Shown here: piece by piece, positions 16,363 to 24,021 of the stretch
Layout of the letters: each line of letters opens with the position of its first letter
Numbering within the stretch: position 1 is the first letter of the stretch
NCBI RefSeq assembly: GCF_900142395.1
Contig: NZ_FRAS01000006.1
Location: 124,001-188,000, forward strand
Reading direction: 5' to 3'
Length of the DNA stretch: 64,000 nt
Source: Hymenobacter psychrotolerans DSM 18569
GTDB lineage: Bacteria; Bacteroidota; Bacteroidia; Cytophagales; Hymenobacteraceae
The notes under the pieces: model-generated
The model's input: the letters and a program-made list of their open reading frames with translations, nothing else
The model's database searches: none
What the model was told of the DNA's origin: nothing
Made by a program: the position numbers and the translations under genes

Positions 16363-17526
16363 ATGACCCAACTCTACCAACAGTGCACCCGCTGCATCAT
16401 GGATACCACCGTGCCCGGTATCCGTTTTGATAAGCGGGGTGAGTGTAATTTTTGTGCTGTACACGACCACATGGACCGGGCCTTCCCGCTGGGCGAGGCC
16501 GGCCGCCGCAAAGTGCAGGAAATAGCCGCCGACATCAAGCAGCTTGGCAAAGGCAAGAAATACGACTGCGTGCTGGGCGTCAGCGGGGGCCGCGACTCGT
16601 CTTTCACGCTCTGGTACTGTGTAGTAAAGCTGGGGCTACGGCCGCTGGCGGTGCATTTCAACGACGGTTTCGGCAACCCAGTGGCGGGCGAAAACATGAT
16701 TAAGGCCTGCCGCAAGCTGGGCGTGGAAATGCGCACCATCACCTCCGACTGGCGCGAATCCAAGGACCTGAAAATTGCTTTCCTGAAAGCCTCCACCCCC
16801 GATATGGAGGAAGGCACCGATGTGGGCATTGCCACGGCTCTGTATGGCGTGGCCGCCAAGGAAGGCATTCAGCGCATCATCATCGGGCAGTCGTTTCGGA
16901 CGGAGGGCATTGCGCCGCTCACCTGGAACTACCTCGATGGCAAGTACCTGAAGGCTGTGCACCAGCAGTTCGGGACGGTGCCGCTGCGCCCCTGGAAGGC
17001 CGAAGACCCCGGCTTTCACCTCGACATTCCGCAGATGTTCTACTACGCCTTCGTCCGCCGGATCAAGACGGTAACGCTGCTGTACCACATCGACTATGTG
17101 CGCGCCGATGTAGACGAGCTGCTCGAGCGTGAGCTGGACTGGGTGAACCCCGGTGCTCACTACTTCGACGACCTGTACCAGAGCGTCATCTACTACCTCA
17201 ACCGCACCAAGTTCAACATCGACCGGCGCCTGTTCAACTATTCGGCGCTGGTGCGCTCGGGCCAGATGCCGCGCGAAACGGCACTGGAGCGCGTCAGCCA
17301 CGTCAATAAGATTGAGGACGAAAAGGTAATTGCGCTATGCATTAAGCGCCTGGGCCTGACGCGGGAAGAGTTTGAGCAGATTGTGGCCACGCCTCCCAAA
17401 ACGTTCCGCGACTACCCCAACAACTACTCCCTGATTCGGCGGCTGCGCTGGCCCATCAAGGTGCTGAGCCGCATGAACCTGATTCCAGAATCGGCCTACG
17501 ACAAGTACTTCAACTGCGGCACCTAA
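16363..17526 (+). CDS. N-acetyl sugar amidotransferase (WbpG/PseA/LegX-like)
   Basis: A 387-residue PP-loop enzyme of the N-acetyl sugar amidotransferase family, which converts a sugar acetamido group to an acetamidino group in surface glycans. Two Cys pairs, C8-x-x-C11 and C28-x-x-C31, form a probable zinc site; the ATP-binding PP-loop SGGRDS is at residues 74-79. Further family motifs include GQSFRTEGIAP and the Trp-x5-Asp-PGF region. WbpG normally works with HisH- and HisF-like partners that make ammonia; none is present here and a nitrilase-fold protein lies directly upstream instead. NeuD-like and membrane proteins of possible glycan function lie 5-6 kb away. The gene ends next to a long inverted repeat. 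Confidence 0.88.
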   Translation: MTQLYQQCTRCIMDTTVPGIRFDKRGECNFCAVHDHMDRAFPLGEAGRRKVQEIAADIKQLGKGKKYDCVLGVSGGRDSSFTLWYCVVKLGLRPLAVHFNDGFGNPVAGENMIKACRKLGVEMRTITSDWRESKDLKIAFLKASTPDMEEGTDVGIATALYGVAAKEGIQRIIIGQSFRTEGIAPLTWNYLDGKYLKAVHQQFGTVPLRPWKAEDPGFHLDIPQMFYYAFVRRIKTVTLLYHIDYVRADVDELLERELDWVNPGAHYFDDLYQSVIYYLNRTKFNIDRRLFNYSALVRSGQMPRETALERVSHVNKIEDEKVIALCIKRLGLTREEFEQIVATPPKTFRDYPNNYSLIRRLRWPIKVLSRMNLIPESAYDKYFNCGT

Positions 17527-17533
17527 GACCACG

Positions 17534-17710
17534 CTAAGACCACGGATTTTTCGGATGAGTCGGATTTTGGGGACGGCATCTGCTTCCAAACTTCCGGCCG
17601 GCTACCCAACAACAAAGGCTTGCCAGTAGGCAAGCCTTTGTTGTTCAGAAGAAAACCACACGTCCAATCGTCTACAAAATCCGACTCATCCGAAAAATCC
17701 GTGGTCTTAG
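17534..17710. repeat. Nested long inverted repeat between convergent genes
   Basis: Perfect 35-bp arms, 17534-17568 and 17676-17710, enclose a 107-bp centre that itself holds a perfect 17-bp hairpin (17608-17645). The right arm runs over the stop codon of the ferredoxin gene (17707-17709); the left arm begins 8 bp after the amidotransferase stop, and a shorter direct copy of its first bases, CTAAGACCACG, overlaps that stop. The outer arms are AT-richer than the surroundings and look like a mobile or repeat-derived element rather than a simple terminator. Confidence 0.85.
17608..17645. terminator. Bidirectional terminator inside the nested repeat
   Basis: Perfect 17-bp arms (17608-17624 and 17629-17645) with a 4-nt loop and AAC/GTT-rich ends, midway between the convergent amidotransferase and ferredoxin genes. 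Confidence 0.8.
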
Positions 17711-18051
17711 GCGTGCAGCCACTCTTTCTTGGCAATCAGCTTCTCCTGCGACTCCCGGTAGTCGGGGTCATCTACGCAGCAGTCAACGGGGCATACGGCG
17801 GCGCACTGCGGCTCCTCATGGAAGCCCACGCACTCCGTGCACTTGTCCGACACGATGTAGTAGTACTCGTCGGAAACGGGGGTTTGGGGCGCCACGCCCG
17901 ATACCGTCTGGCCACCATCAACGGTTACCTCTTTCAGGGTCGTACCATCGGCCCAGCGCCAGGCAGCGCCGCCCTCGTAGATGGCAGTATTCGGGCATTC
18001 CGGTTCGCAGGCACCACAGTTGATGCACTCGTCGGTTATCATGATGGCCAT
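17707..18051 (-). CDS. 2[4Fe-4S] ferredoxin (Alvin type)
   Basis: A 114-residue electron carrier. The first cluster motif is C9-x2-C12-x2-C15-x3-C19-P (CINCGACEPECP); the second, around residues 72-90, has the widened spacing CTECVGFHEEPQCAAVCP that marks Alvin/YfhL-type ferredoxins. An insertion of about 45 residues separates the two. The start is ATG 18051, where similarity begins; an open frame continues upstream to 18453 but it opposes the LuxC-like gene and is not coding. It is divergent from the acyl-CoA reductase gene, a neighbour often seen with ferredoxin in Bacteroidota. Confidence 0.93.
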   Translation of the reverse strand: MAIMITDECINCGACEPECPNTAIYEGGAAWRWADGTTLKEVTVDGGQTVSGVAPQTPVSDEYYYIVSDKCTECVGFHEEPQCAAVCPVDCCVDDPDYRESQEKLIAKKEWLHA

Positions 18052-18268
18052 AGCCGTGGAATCAGTTTGGTGAGAAATCTGAACGTTATAACGCAAAAAA
18101 AGGCCACAGGGCGGCCGGTTCAGCAAGCAAAAGTAGAAACTAACTCGTAGCGTTGCGAGTTTTTTGCTGACACGCCCCCCGGATACGGCCCCGCCGGCCA
18201 GCGAAACCCCACGTTTGCCGTTCTTGCAGCCGTGCGGCAGGCGCTTTTCTGCTACCTCACTTTCGCTT

Positions 18269-19282
18269 ATGAACCACCCCGACCGACTCGCGGCCTTTAT
18301 TTCTCTGGGCCGGCACCTGCGCCAGCTTTCCGACGACGACCTGACTGCCCTCTCCGCCCGGACCCGCAACCAGAACGCCTGGTTCGACCGCCCGAATGTC
18401 GTTTCGGCCATCCGGGGCATTGCGGAGCTGCTCGAAGAAGAACCGCTGACCAAATGGGCCGCCCGCTACCCCGCCGAGCCCGCCACGCCCCGCCAGGTAG
18501 GCGTGGTAATGGCCGGCAATATCCCGCTGGTGGGCTTCCACGATGCGCTGTGCGTGCTGCTCAGCGGCCACGTGCTGCTGGCCAAACTCAGCAAAGACGA
18601 TACGCTGCTCATGCAATGGATTCTGGGCGAGCTGCAACGCCTCGAGCCCCGCTTCACCGACCAGATTCAGGTGGTAGAGCGCCTCAATGCCGCCGATGCC
18701 TTCATTGCCACCGGCTCCGACAACACGGCCCGCTACTTCGACTACTACTTCGGCAAGAAGCCCCACATCATCCGGCGCAACCGCACCAGCGTGGCTGTGC
18801 TCACCGGCCGCGAGGAATCCCACGACCTGGGCCTGCTGGGCGAAGACATTTTCCGCTACTACGGCCTGGGCTGCCGCAACGTGAGCAAGCTCTACGTGCC
18901 CCTGAACTACGATTTCTCGCCCCTGCTCGACTCGCTGCAGCCGTGGCACCACATCCCCGACCACCACAAGTACCAGAACAACTACGACTACAACAAAAGC
19001 ATCCTGCTCGTCAACCGCGTGCCGCACCTCGACACCGGTTTTCTGCTGCTCACGGAAAGCCCGCAGCTCGTTTCCCCGATTTCGGTGCTGCACTACAGCA
19101 CCTATTCCAGCGAGGTAGATCTGGTAGATCAGCTGACCGATGTAGCCGCTCAGACCCAGTGCATTGTGTCGGCCGGCGGGCAGTGGGCCGGCAGCTTCCC
19201 GTTCGGGCGGGCGCAGTGTCCGGCCGTGTCCGATTATGCCGATGGCGTGGATACGATGGCCTTTTTGGCAGAATTGGCGTAA
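18269..19282 (+). CDS. LuxC-like acyl-CoA reductase
   Basis: A 337-residue protein of the acyl-CoA reductase (LuxC) family, aldehyde-dehydrogenase fold, which reduces activated fatty acyl groups to aldehydes with NADPH. Visible features: VGVVMAGNIPLVGFHD (the LuxC nucleotide-binding entry), LLAKLSKDD, ATGSDNTARYFDYYF and the catalytic-Cys segment GLGCRNVSKLYVP. It is shorter than Vibrio LuxC (about 480), as is usual for Bacteroidota versions. ATG 18269 is chosen because conserved sequence starts there. A LuxE-like acyl-protein synthetase is encoded far away at 38335-39333. The pair suggests fatty aldehyde metabolism rather than light emission, since no LuxAB is present. Confidence 0.88.
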   Translation: MNHPDRLAAFISLGRHLRQLSDDDLTALSARTRNQNAWFDRPNVVSAIRGIAELLEEEPLTKWAARYPAEPATPRQVGVVMAGNIPLVGFHDALCVLLSGHVLLAKLSKDDTLLMQWILGELQRLEPRFTDQIQVVERLNAADAFIATGSDNTARYFDYYFGKKPHIIRRNRTSVAVLTGREESHDLGLLGEDIFRYYGLGCRNVSKLYVPLNYDFSPLLDSLQPWHHIPDHHKYQNNYDYNKSILLVNRVPHLDTGFLLLTESPQLVSPISVLHYSTYSSEVDLVDQLTDVAAQTQCIVSAGGQWAGSFPFGRAQCPAVSDYADGVDTMAFLAELA

Positions 19283-19420
19283 AATACAGCAGAACGGTAA
19301 GGCACGGTTTTCGCCCTCTGCTGTCCCGGTTCCTGTGGTATACGCCTCATGGATTCTTCATTGGCGGGCGGCCAATTTCCGCCCCGCTGCCGTTCCCTGA
19401 CCTTTTAGCCTTTGACTTTT

Positions 19421-19726
19421 ATGGCCCTGTCGCTCCCAACTCTCTCTGCCGAGGTAATCGATAAAGACCTCATTCCGAGCCTGCGTTTCCCCCACGATGA
19501 TGTCCTGACTGACCCGGACGATATCAAGCAGCGCCGCCACGATGCGGAACGCGCCACCAGCCTGGGCAACAACTACCAGGGCAAGCTCGATATCTACTTC
19601 CAGACCGCCGATGGCGCCGTGAAGCGCGTGTACACCACCATCTGGGCCACGCATCAGGAGTATCTCACCCTGAAGTCCGGCATCACGCTGCCGCTGCACG
19701 CCGTGCTGGCCTTCGACTTCTACTAG
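19421..19726 (+). CDS. Conserved hypothetical protein
   Basis: A 101-residue soluble protein without signal peptide or membrane segment. The middle is hydrophilic (DDVLTDPDDIKQRRHDAERA), followed by a beta-rich second half (KLDIYFQTADGAVKRVYTTIWA) ending in VLAFDFY. I do not recognise a domain, though the even composition and codon use match the neighbours. It lies 138 bp after the LuxC-like gene and ends at a strong terminator. ATG 19421 is preferred over TTG 19412. Confidence 0.7.
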   Translation: MALSLPTLSAEVIDKDLIPSLRFPHDDVLTDPDDIKQRRHDAERATSLGNNYQGKLDIYFQTADGAVKRVYTTIWATHQEYLTLKSGITLPLHAVLAFDFY

Positions 19727-19762
19727 CCCCAGGCTGCTGCCCGATTTCACATAGTACGCCGT

Positions 19763-19820
19763 CTGTTCCGCAACAAAAAAGGCGCTTCCCAAGGGAAGCG
19801 CCTTTTTTGTTGCGGAACAG
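19763..19820. terminator. Bidirectional terminator
   Basis: Perfect 28-bp inverted repeat (19763-19790 and 19793-19820) with A6/T6 runs flanking a GC core, between convergent genes ending at 19726 and 19941. Confidence 0.9.
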
Positions 19821-19940
19821 ATGGTATAACCAAGCAAGTACCAGCGCCTTCGACACGAACTCCACCCTGTTCGACACGAGTCTCGGGCCGTTCGAGAGGA
19901 GGCTCCGCGCTGCCTGGCACCTCCGTGCGGCGGCAGCAGC

Positions 19941-20813
19941 TTAGATGCGGTCCAGGGTTTTCTGGATCAGGTCGTTGACCACGTCTTCGGTGTTGGTGGC
20001 GAATTCGCCGGTGGCGCGGTTGGCCACAATAGCGTTCAGCGACACTACTTCGTGGCCCAGCATTCGGCCCAGGGCGTAGTAGCCGGCCGTTTCCATCTCG
20101 AAGTTCGTCAGGCGGAATTCGCCCTCCGCGCTGTCGTAGCGGAAGTTCTGGAACTGCTGAATCAGGTCGGGGATGCGCAGGTCGAGGCGCAGCACCCGGC
20201 CCTGCGGCCCGTAGAAGCCGGGGCAGGTCAGCGTGTTGCCCACGACCATGCCCGCGCCCAGCTGCTCACGCAGCAGGTCGGTGCCGCGCACGCAATACGG
20301 GCGGTAGCTCAGGCCCAACGCCTGCTGCACGCCGCTGGCCACTTCCACTTCCAGGCCGGTTTCCACCAGCGGATAAAACTGCATCAGCGAGTCGAGGCCC
20401 ACGGCGTGCTCCGTCATGAGGTGCGAGCCCACCGGAATATCGGCCTGCAGGGCGCCGCTGGTGCCCACGCGCACAATGCGCAGCGCAATCCGCTCTTCCA
20501 GCGGCCGGGGCTCCCGCGTCACAAAGTCGATATTCACCAGCGCGTCCAGCTCATTGAGCAGAATATCGATGTTGTCGGTGCCCATGCCGGTGCTGATGAC
20601 CGTGAGGCGCTTGCCCTTGTAGTAGCCCACGTGGGTCACAAACTCGCGCTTCTGCACCACCGTCTCCAACGAGTCGAAGTGCTGGCTGATAAGCGGCACC
20701 CGCTCCGGGTCCCCAACCGTGATGATGGTATCGGAAATGTGGTCGGGCTGCAGGTTCAGGTGGTAGATGCTGCCATCCTTGTTGAGGATAAATTCGGAGT
20801 CGGCGATGGGCAT
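19941..20813 (-). CDS. Nucleoside phosphorylase (uridine phosphorylase-like)
   Basis: A 290-residue phosphorylase of the PNP/UDP family, which splits nucleosides with phosphate to base and ribose-1-phosphate. Family marks include VGDPERVPLIS near residue 33 (phosphate-binding GDPxR), GTDNIDILLNEL, the strand RIVRVGTSGALQ and the C-terminal FEMETAGYYALG, where Met-Glu binds ribose. The first 20 residues are a Bacteroidota-type extension. It ends next to a strong terminator and is preceded at 175 bp by trhO on the same strand. Confidence 0.9.
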   Translation of the reverse strand: MPIADSEFILNKDGSIYHLNLQPDHISDTIITVGDPERVPLISQHFDSLETVVQKREFVTHVGYYKGKRLTVISTGMGTDNIDILLNELDALVNIDFVTREPRPLEERIALRIVRVGTSGALQADIPVGSHLMTEHAVGLDSLMQFYPLVETGLEVEVASGVQQALGLSYRPYCVRGTDLLREQLGAGMVVGNTLTCPGFYGPQGRVLRLDLRIPDLIQQFQNFRYDSAEGEFRLTNFEMETAGYYALGRMLGHEVVSLNAIVANRATGEFATNTEDVVNDLIQKTLDRI

Positions 20814-20905
20814 AGTGGGAGGGTATTAGGGGAAAAGGAAGGTGCAATGGTACTGAAAAACCGGGGTATGAGTTGCCGCCGAGCCGAGGCGGCCACGCAA
20901 CAGAA

Positions 20906-20967
20906 AGGACCTTGCCGCGCCGGAACGAGTCGTGAAGACGACAGCCATTCCAGCAGGACAAGGTCCT
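20906..20967. repeat. Dispersed palindromic repeat, copy 1
   Basis: Arms AGGACCTTG (20906-20914) and CAAGGTCCT (20959-20967) with an inner CGGAACGAGTC word shared with copy 3. It is the least complete of four related copies in the window and lies between the nucleoside phosphorylase and trhO genes. Confidence 0.6.
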
Positions 20968-20988
20968 GACCGGGTTAGTAAGGAAAGC

Positions 20989-21942
20989 CTACCGGACCGG
21001 GGCGCGGTAAGACAGCAGGCCCTGCTCGGGGCGGTAGTGGTTGCTGATTTTGGGATAGTTGCCGGTGCCGTCGTAGGGGCGCTTGTCGGGGTGCTCCTGG
21101 CAGGTGGTGGAGCAGGCGCCGTCCAGCTGCTGGCCGCAGGCTTCACAGAGCGGCACGTGGGCGTTGCAGTGCGGGTTGGCGCAGTTCACCATCCGGTCGG
21201 AGAGTGTGCCGCAGTAGTGGCAATGGCTGATGATGGTCGGATTGACGCTGTTTACGTCCACGGCCACCCGGCCATCAAACACGTAGCACTTGCCGTCAAA
21301 ATCCTGGCCGCCGGCCTCCAGCCCGTACTTGATGATGCCGCCGTGCAGCTGGTACACGTCCTCGAAGCCCTGCTCCAGCAGAAAGGCGCTGGCCTTCTCG
21401 CACTTGATGCCGCCCGTGCAGTACGTCAGGATTTTCTTGCCCTTGTATTGCTCCAGCTCGGCCACCTTCTCCGGAAACTCGCGGAAGTTTTCGATGTCGA
21501 GGGTCACGGCGTTCTTGAAGCGGCCCAGCTCATGCTCGTAGTCGGAGCGCACGTCCAGCACCACCACGTCGTCCTGGTCTTTCAGGTCGCGGAACTCCTG
21601 CGGCGACAGGTGCACGCCGGTACGCTCATAGGGCTTGATGTGCGGCAGCCCCACGTGCACGATTTCCGGCTTCACGCGTACGTGCAGCTTCTGAAACGTA
21701 TGCGCCACGGCGGGCTCTATCTTAAATTCCAGCGCCGCAAAGCGCGGGTCTTCTTTCACCAGCCGCATATATTCCGCGCAGTCGGCCACCGTGCCCGACA
21801 CGGTGCCGTTCAGGCCCTCCGAAGCCACAATGATGCGGCCGCGCAGATTGAGGCGCAAACACAGGCGGTGGTGCTCGTCGCGGAACTGCTCCGGGTTTTC
21901 AATGGGAGTATAGCAGTAGTAGAGCAGAACGTGGTAGTCCAT
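20989..21942 (-). CDS. trhO: tRNA uridine(34) hydroxylase, rhodanese family
   Basis: A 317-residue TrhO (formerly YceA) protein that makes 5-hydroxyuridine at the wobble base of tRNA. The N-terminal acylphosphatase-like domain (about 1-95, with GRIIVASEGLNGTVSG) precedes a rhodanese domain (about 120-225) with catalytic Cys in CTGGIKCEKAS. The C-terminal tail carries several Cys pairs (HCHYCG, CANPHCNAHVPLCEACG), a likely zinc-binding element. Length matches the family. It is flanked by repeats on both sides. Confidence 0.93.
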   Translation of the reverse strand: MDYHVLLYYCYTPIENPEQFRDEHHRLCLRLNLRGRIIVASEGLNGTVSGTVADCAEYMRLVKEDPRFAALEFKIEPAVAHTFQKLHVRVKPEIVHVGLPHIKPYERTGVHLSPQEFRDLKDQDDVVVLDVRSDYEHELGRFKNAVTLDIENFREFPEKVAELEQYKGKKILTYCTGGIKCEKASAFLLEQGFEDVYQLHGGIIKYGLEAGGQDFDGKCYVFDGRVAVDVNSVNPTIISHCHYCGTLSDRMVNCANPHCNAHVPLCEACGQQLDGACSTTCQEHPDKRPYDGTGNYPKISNHYRPEQGLLSYRAPVR

Positions 21943-21949
21943 TTTCTTA

Positions 21950-22033
21950 AGTAGAAGTGAGATAGGAGAGCGTAGATCTGAGAAGAAGCAGGAAGCTTTG
22001 CTCAGCTCTAAACTCTATCTTCTAAGTTCTCAG
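21950..22033. repeat. Imperfect inverted repeat in the trhO-neuD spacer
   Basis: The spacer is almost entirely an imperfect inverted repeat of purine-rich words: about 21950-21990 (AGAAGTGAGATAGGAGAG and following) against 22010-22033 in the opposite sense. It resembles in style the spacer palindromes at 32476-35207. Confidence 0.5.
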
Positions 22034-22035
22034 GT

Positions 22036-22668
22036 TTATACTTTCTGAGCGGGGTTGCCGAACACGGTCTGGTTGGCGGGCACATCGGCCACCACCACCG
22101 AGCCAGCCCCAACGCGGGCCTTATTGCCGATTTTGACGCCGGCCACTATTACCGCTCCCGCCCCGATGAAGGCCTGCTCCCCCACCGTCACATCGGCGTT
22201 GAGGATAGCACCGGCCCCGAGCTGCGCGTAGTCGCCGAGTTCCGCGCGGGCTTCCACCACGGCGTTGGCCCCAATCAGGCAGCTGTTGCCCACTTTGGCA
22301 GCGCCTACCACCACGGCGTTGGCGCCCACCAGGTTACCGTGGCCCAGCCACGCATGCTCCGACACGCTGGCGCGCCGATGAATGGCATTCACGGGCACCG
22401 CCTGGTACTCGTTGTGCAGCATGTTGGTGAGGCTGCGGCGGCTGGCGGCATCTTCGGTAGCCACAAAAACCTCACACTTTTTACCCAGCAGCTTCAGCAG
22501 CTCCTTGTCGTCGGTGCTGCCCATCACGGGCACGTCAAACAGCTCGGTGTTCTGCAGCTTGGTATCGTCGTCGAGCAGGCAGTATACCACGACATCGTTA
22601 GAAAGAAAGGCGTCGAGGGCAGAAGTGCCCACCGTTTGGGCACCCAGTATGATGATAGGATTTTCCAT
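22036..22668 (-). CDS. NeuD/PglD-like sugar O- or N-acyltransferase
   Basis: A 210-residue protein with an N-terminal Rossmann-like substrate domain (ENPIIILGAQTVGTSALD) followed by a left-handed beta helix of hexapeptide repeats (about 95-200; GANAVVVGAAKVGNSC, VGEQAFIGAGAVIVAG) and a typical NPAQKV end. Members transfer acetyl groups from acetyl-CoA onto sialic acids or UDP-4-amino sugars during glycan synthesis. ATG 22668 is preferred to the upstream ATG-like start at 22713. A promoter box lies at 22711-22718. No other glycan biosynthesis genes adjoin it except the membrane protein upstream. Confidence 0.88.
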   Translation of the reverse strand: MENPIIILGAQTVGTSALDAFLSNDVVVYCLLDDDTKLQNTELFDVPVMGSTDDKELLKLLGKKCEVFVATEDAASRRSLTNMLHNEYQAVPVNAIHRRASVSEHAWLGHGNLVGANAVVVGAAKVGNSCLIGANAVVEARAELGDYAQLGAGAILNADVTVGEQAFIGAGAVIVAGVKIGNKARVGAGSVVVADVPANQTVFGNPAQKV

Positions 22669-22710
22669 GCGAAGCGAAAAGCGGCCAGCGGCCGGCAGAG
22701 TTCCAAAACG

Positions 22711-22718
22711 CAAATTTA
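22711..22718 (-). promoter_or_regulatory. Promoter -7 element for the NeuD-like gene
   Basis: Minus-strand TAAATTTG fits TAnnTTTG, 43 bp before the start codon. No convincing -33 box. Confidence 0.5.
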
Positions 22719-22752
22719 CGGATTCGTTTGCTCGTATGCCTCACCAGCGGCC

Positions 22753-24021
22753 CTACATTCCGAGGCGCCGCAGCCAGCGGGCAGCGCCAGGGTGCTGCAG
22801 TGCCAGCCACAGCAGATACGGCAGCAAAGCCACACGGTAGCGGTTGAGGGTGCCCAGGTTGGGGGTGCTGAGGCCCAGCAGCGCGGCCAGCAGCAGACAA
22901 TACGCCAGCAGCGCCACCACCACTGCAAATGGCAGGCGGCCCGGCCGTCCCCGCACCGTTTCGGCGGCAGCCCACAGCAGCAGCACCAGCAGCAACAGGT
23001 TTTCGAGGCCGGCCGCCACATAGAGCGGACTGCTTCCTTCCCAGGGCCAGGGGCGGCTCAGGGCTGCCGCCACGGCCTGCGGGGTGTGTTGCAGCAGGCT
23101 TTCCCCGGTGGGCTGCAGGTTGGGGTACTCCAGGTGCGGGCCGTGGGCAGATTTCTGCTGCAGGGTGTGGTAGTTGATGAGCAGGCGGCTGGTAAACTTA
23201 TTGAGGCTGAACACCGGGCTGATTTCGCCCAGCACCCAGGCCCCGCCCAGCAACCACCCGGCCATCAGCAGCACGGCCAGCCAGCGCCGGAGCCCCCCTA
23301 GCAGCCGCTCTGCCACCCGCAGCAGCCCCAGCCCCGACAAAGCGGCCAGCAGCAGCCCGGCAAAGAAAAAGCGCATCTGAAAGTGCAGCCCGGCCAGCAA
23401 GATGGCCAGCCCTAGCGTAGCTAAGCGCACCGGCCGGCCGCCGTAGAGCCAGCCAACCACCAGCGCCACCACAGCGGCGCCACTTCCCACCAGCAGGCAT
23501 TCCTTCGTGATACCCGACGTCCAGTACACCACGCTGGGCCAGGCCAGAAAGCCAATCAGCATGGCACCGGCAGGCGTAGCGGGCCAGGCCCGGGCTACGG
23601 CCCGCACCAGCTCCCAGCAGGCCACGAAGCAAAACAGAGAGCAGTAAAGCCCGGTCAGGAAAGCACTGCCATTGGCGGCCAGCTGTACCCCCGACAGCAG
23701 CTTGATGAAGAACAGCGTGTTGGAAAACCCGTGAAACACAAGGTGCAGCCCCCCAAAATGGAACTCATCGGCGGCCAGCGTACGCAGCCAGGCACCCGGC
23801 TCAGCCCACAGCTGCTGGTTGAAGGCGCGCGACCAGGTCAGATAGTACTGGGGGTCGCCGCCGATGAAGTAGGTGGCTATGGCGCAGGCCAGCACCTTCA
23901 GGGCCAGCAGTGGCAGCAGCCACCGGCCCAGCAGCGGCTCGGCCAGCCGGGGCTGGAGCCAGCGCCACAGCAGCAGCAGCAGCCCGCTATTCAACACCAC
24001 GGCCACAAGCAGCTGCCTCAC
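22753..24021 (-). CDS. Polytopic membrane protein, unknown function
   Basis: About 422 residues, Leu/Ala/Trp-rich with roughly ten membrane segments. A conserved-looking stretch FLAWPSVVYWTSGITKECLL around the middle resembles a motif of polytopic glycan polymerase or glycosyltransferase-like proteins, but I cannot assign a family. The likely start is GTG 24021, which overlaps the TGA of the DUF2851 gene in a GTGA four-base overlap, suggesting translational coupling. The frame stays open further upstream, but that part lies antisense-free inside the DUF2851 gene and is not coding. The ammonium-sugar transferase and NeuD-like genes nearby hint at a glycan role. Confidence 0.7.
   Translation of the reverse strand: MRQLLVAVVLNSGLLLLLWRWLQPRLAEPLLGRWLLPLLALKVLACAIATYFIGGDPQYYLTWSRAFNQQLWAEPGAWLRTLAADEFHFGGLHLVFHGFSNTLFFIKLLSGVQLAANGSAFLTGLYCSLFCFVACWELVRAVARAWPATPAGAMLIGFLAWPSVVYWTSGITKECLLVGSGAAVVALVVGWLYGGRPVRLATLGLAILLAGLHFQMRFFFAGLLLAALSGLGLLRVAERLLGGLRRWLAVLLMAGWLLGGAWVLGEISPVFSLNKFTSRLLINYHTLQQKSAHGPHLEYPNLQPTGESLLQHTPQAVAAALSRPWPWEGSSPLYVAAGLENLLLLVLLLWAAAETVRGRPGRLPFAVVVALLAYCLLLAALLGLSTPNLGTLNRYRVALLPYLLWLALQHPGAARWLRRLGM

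Noticed and set aside
18269-18453. Extension of the ferredoxin gene to 18453
   Set aside because: The upstream part opposes the LuxC-like gene, is Ser/Arg-rich and lacks similarity; Cys motifs begin right after ATG 18051.
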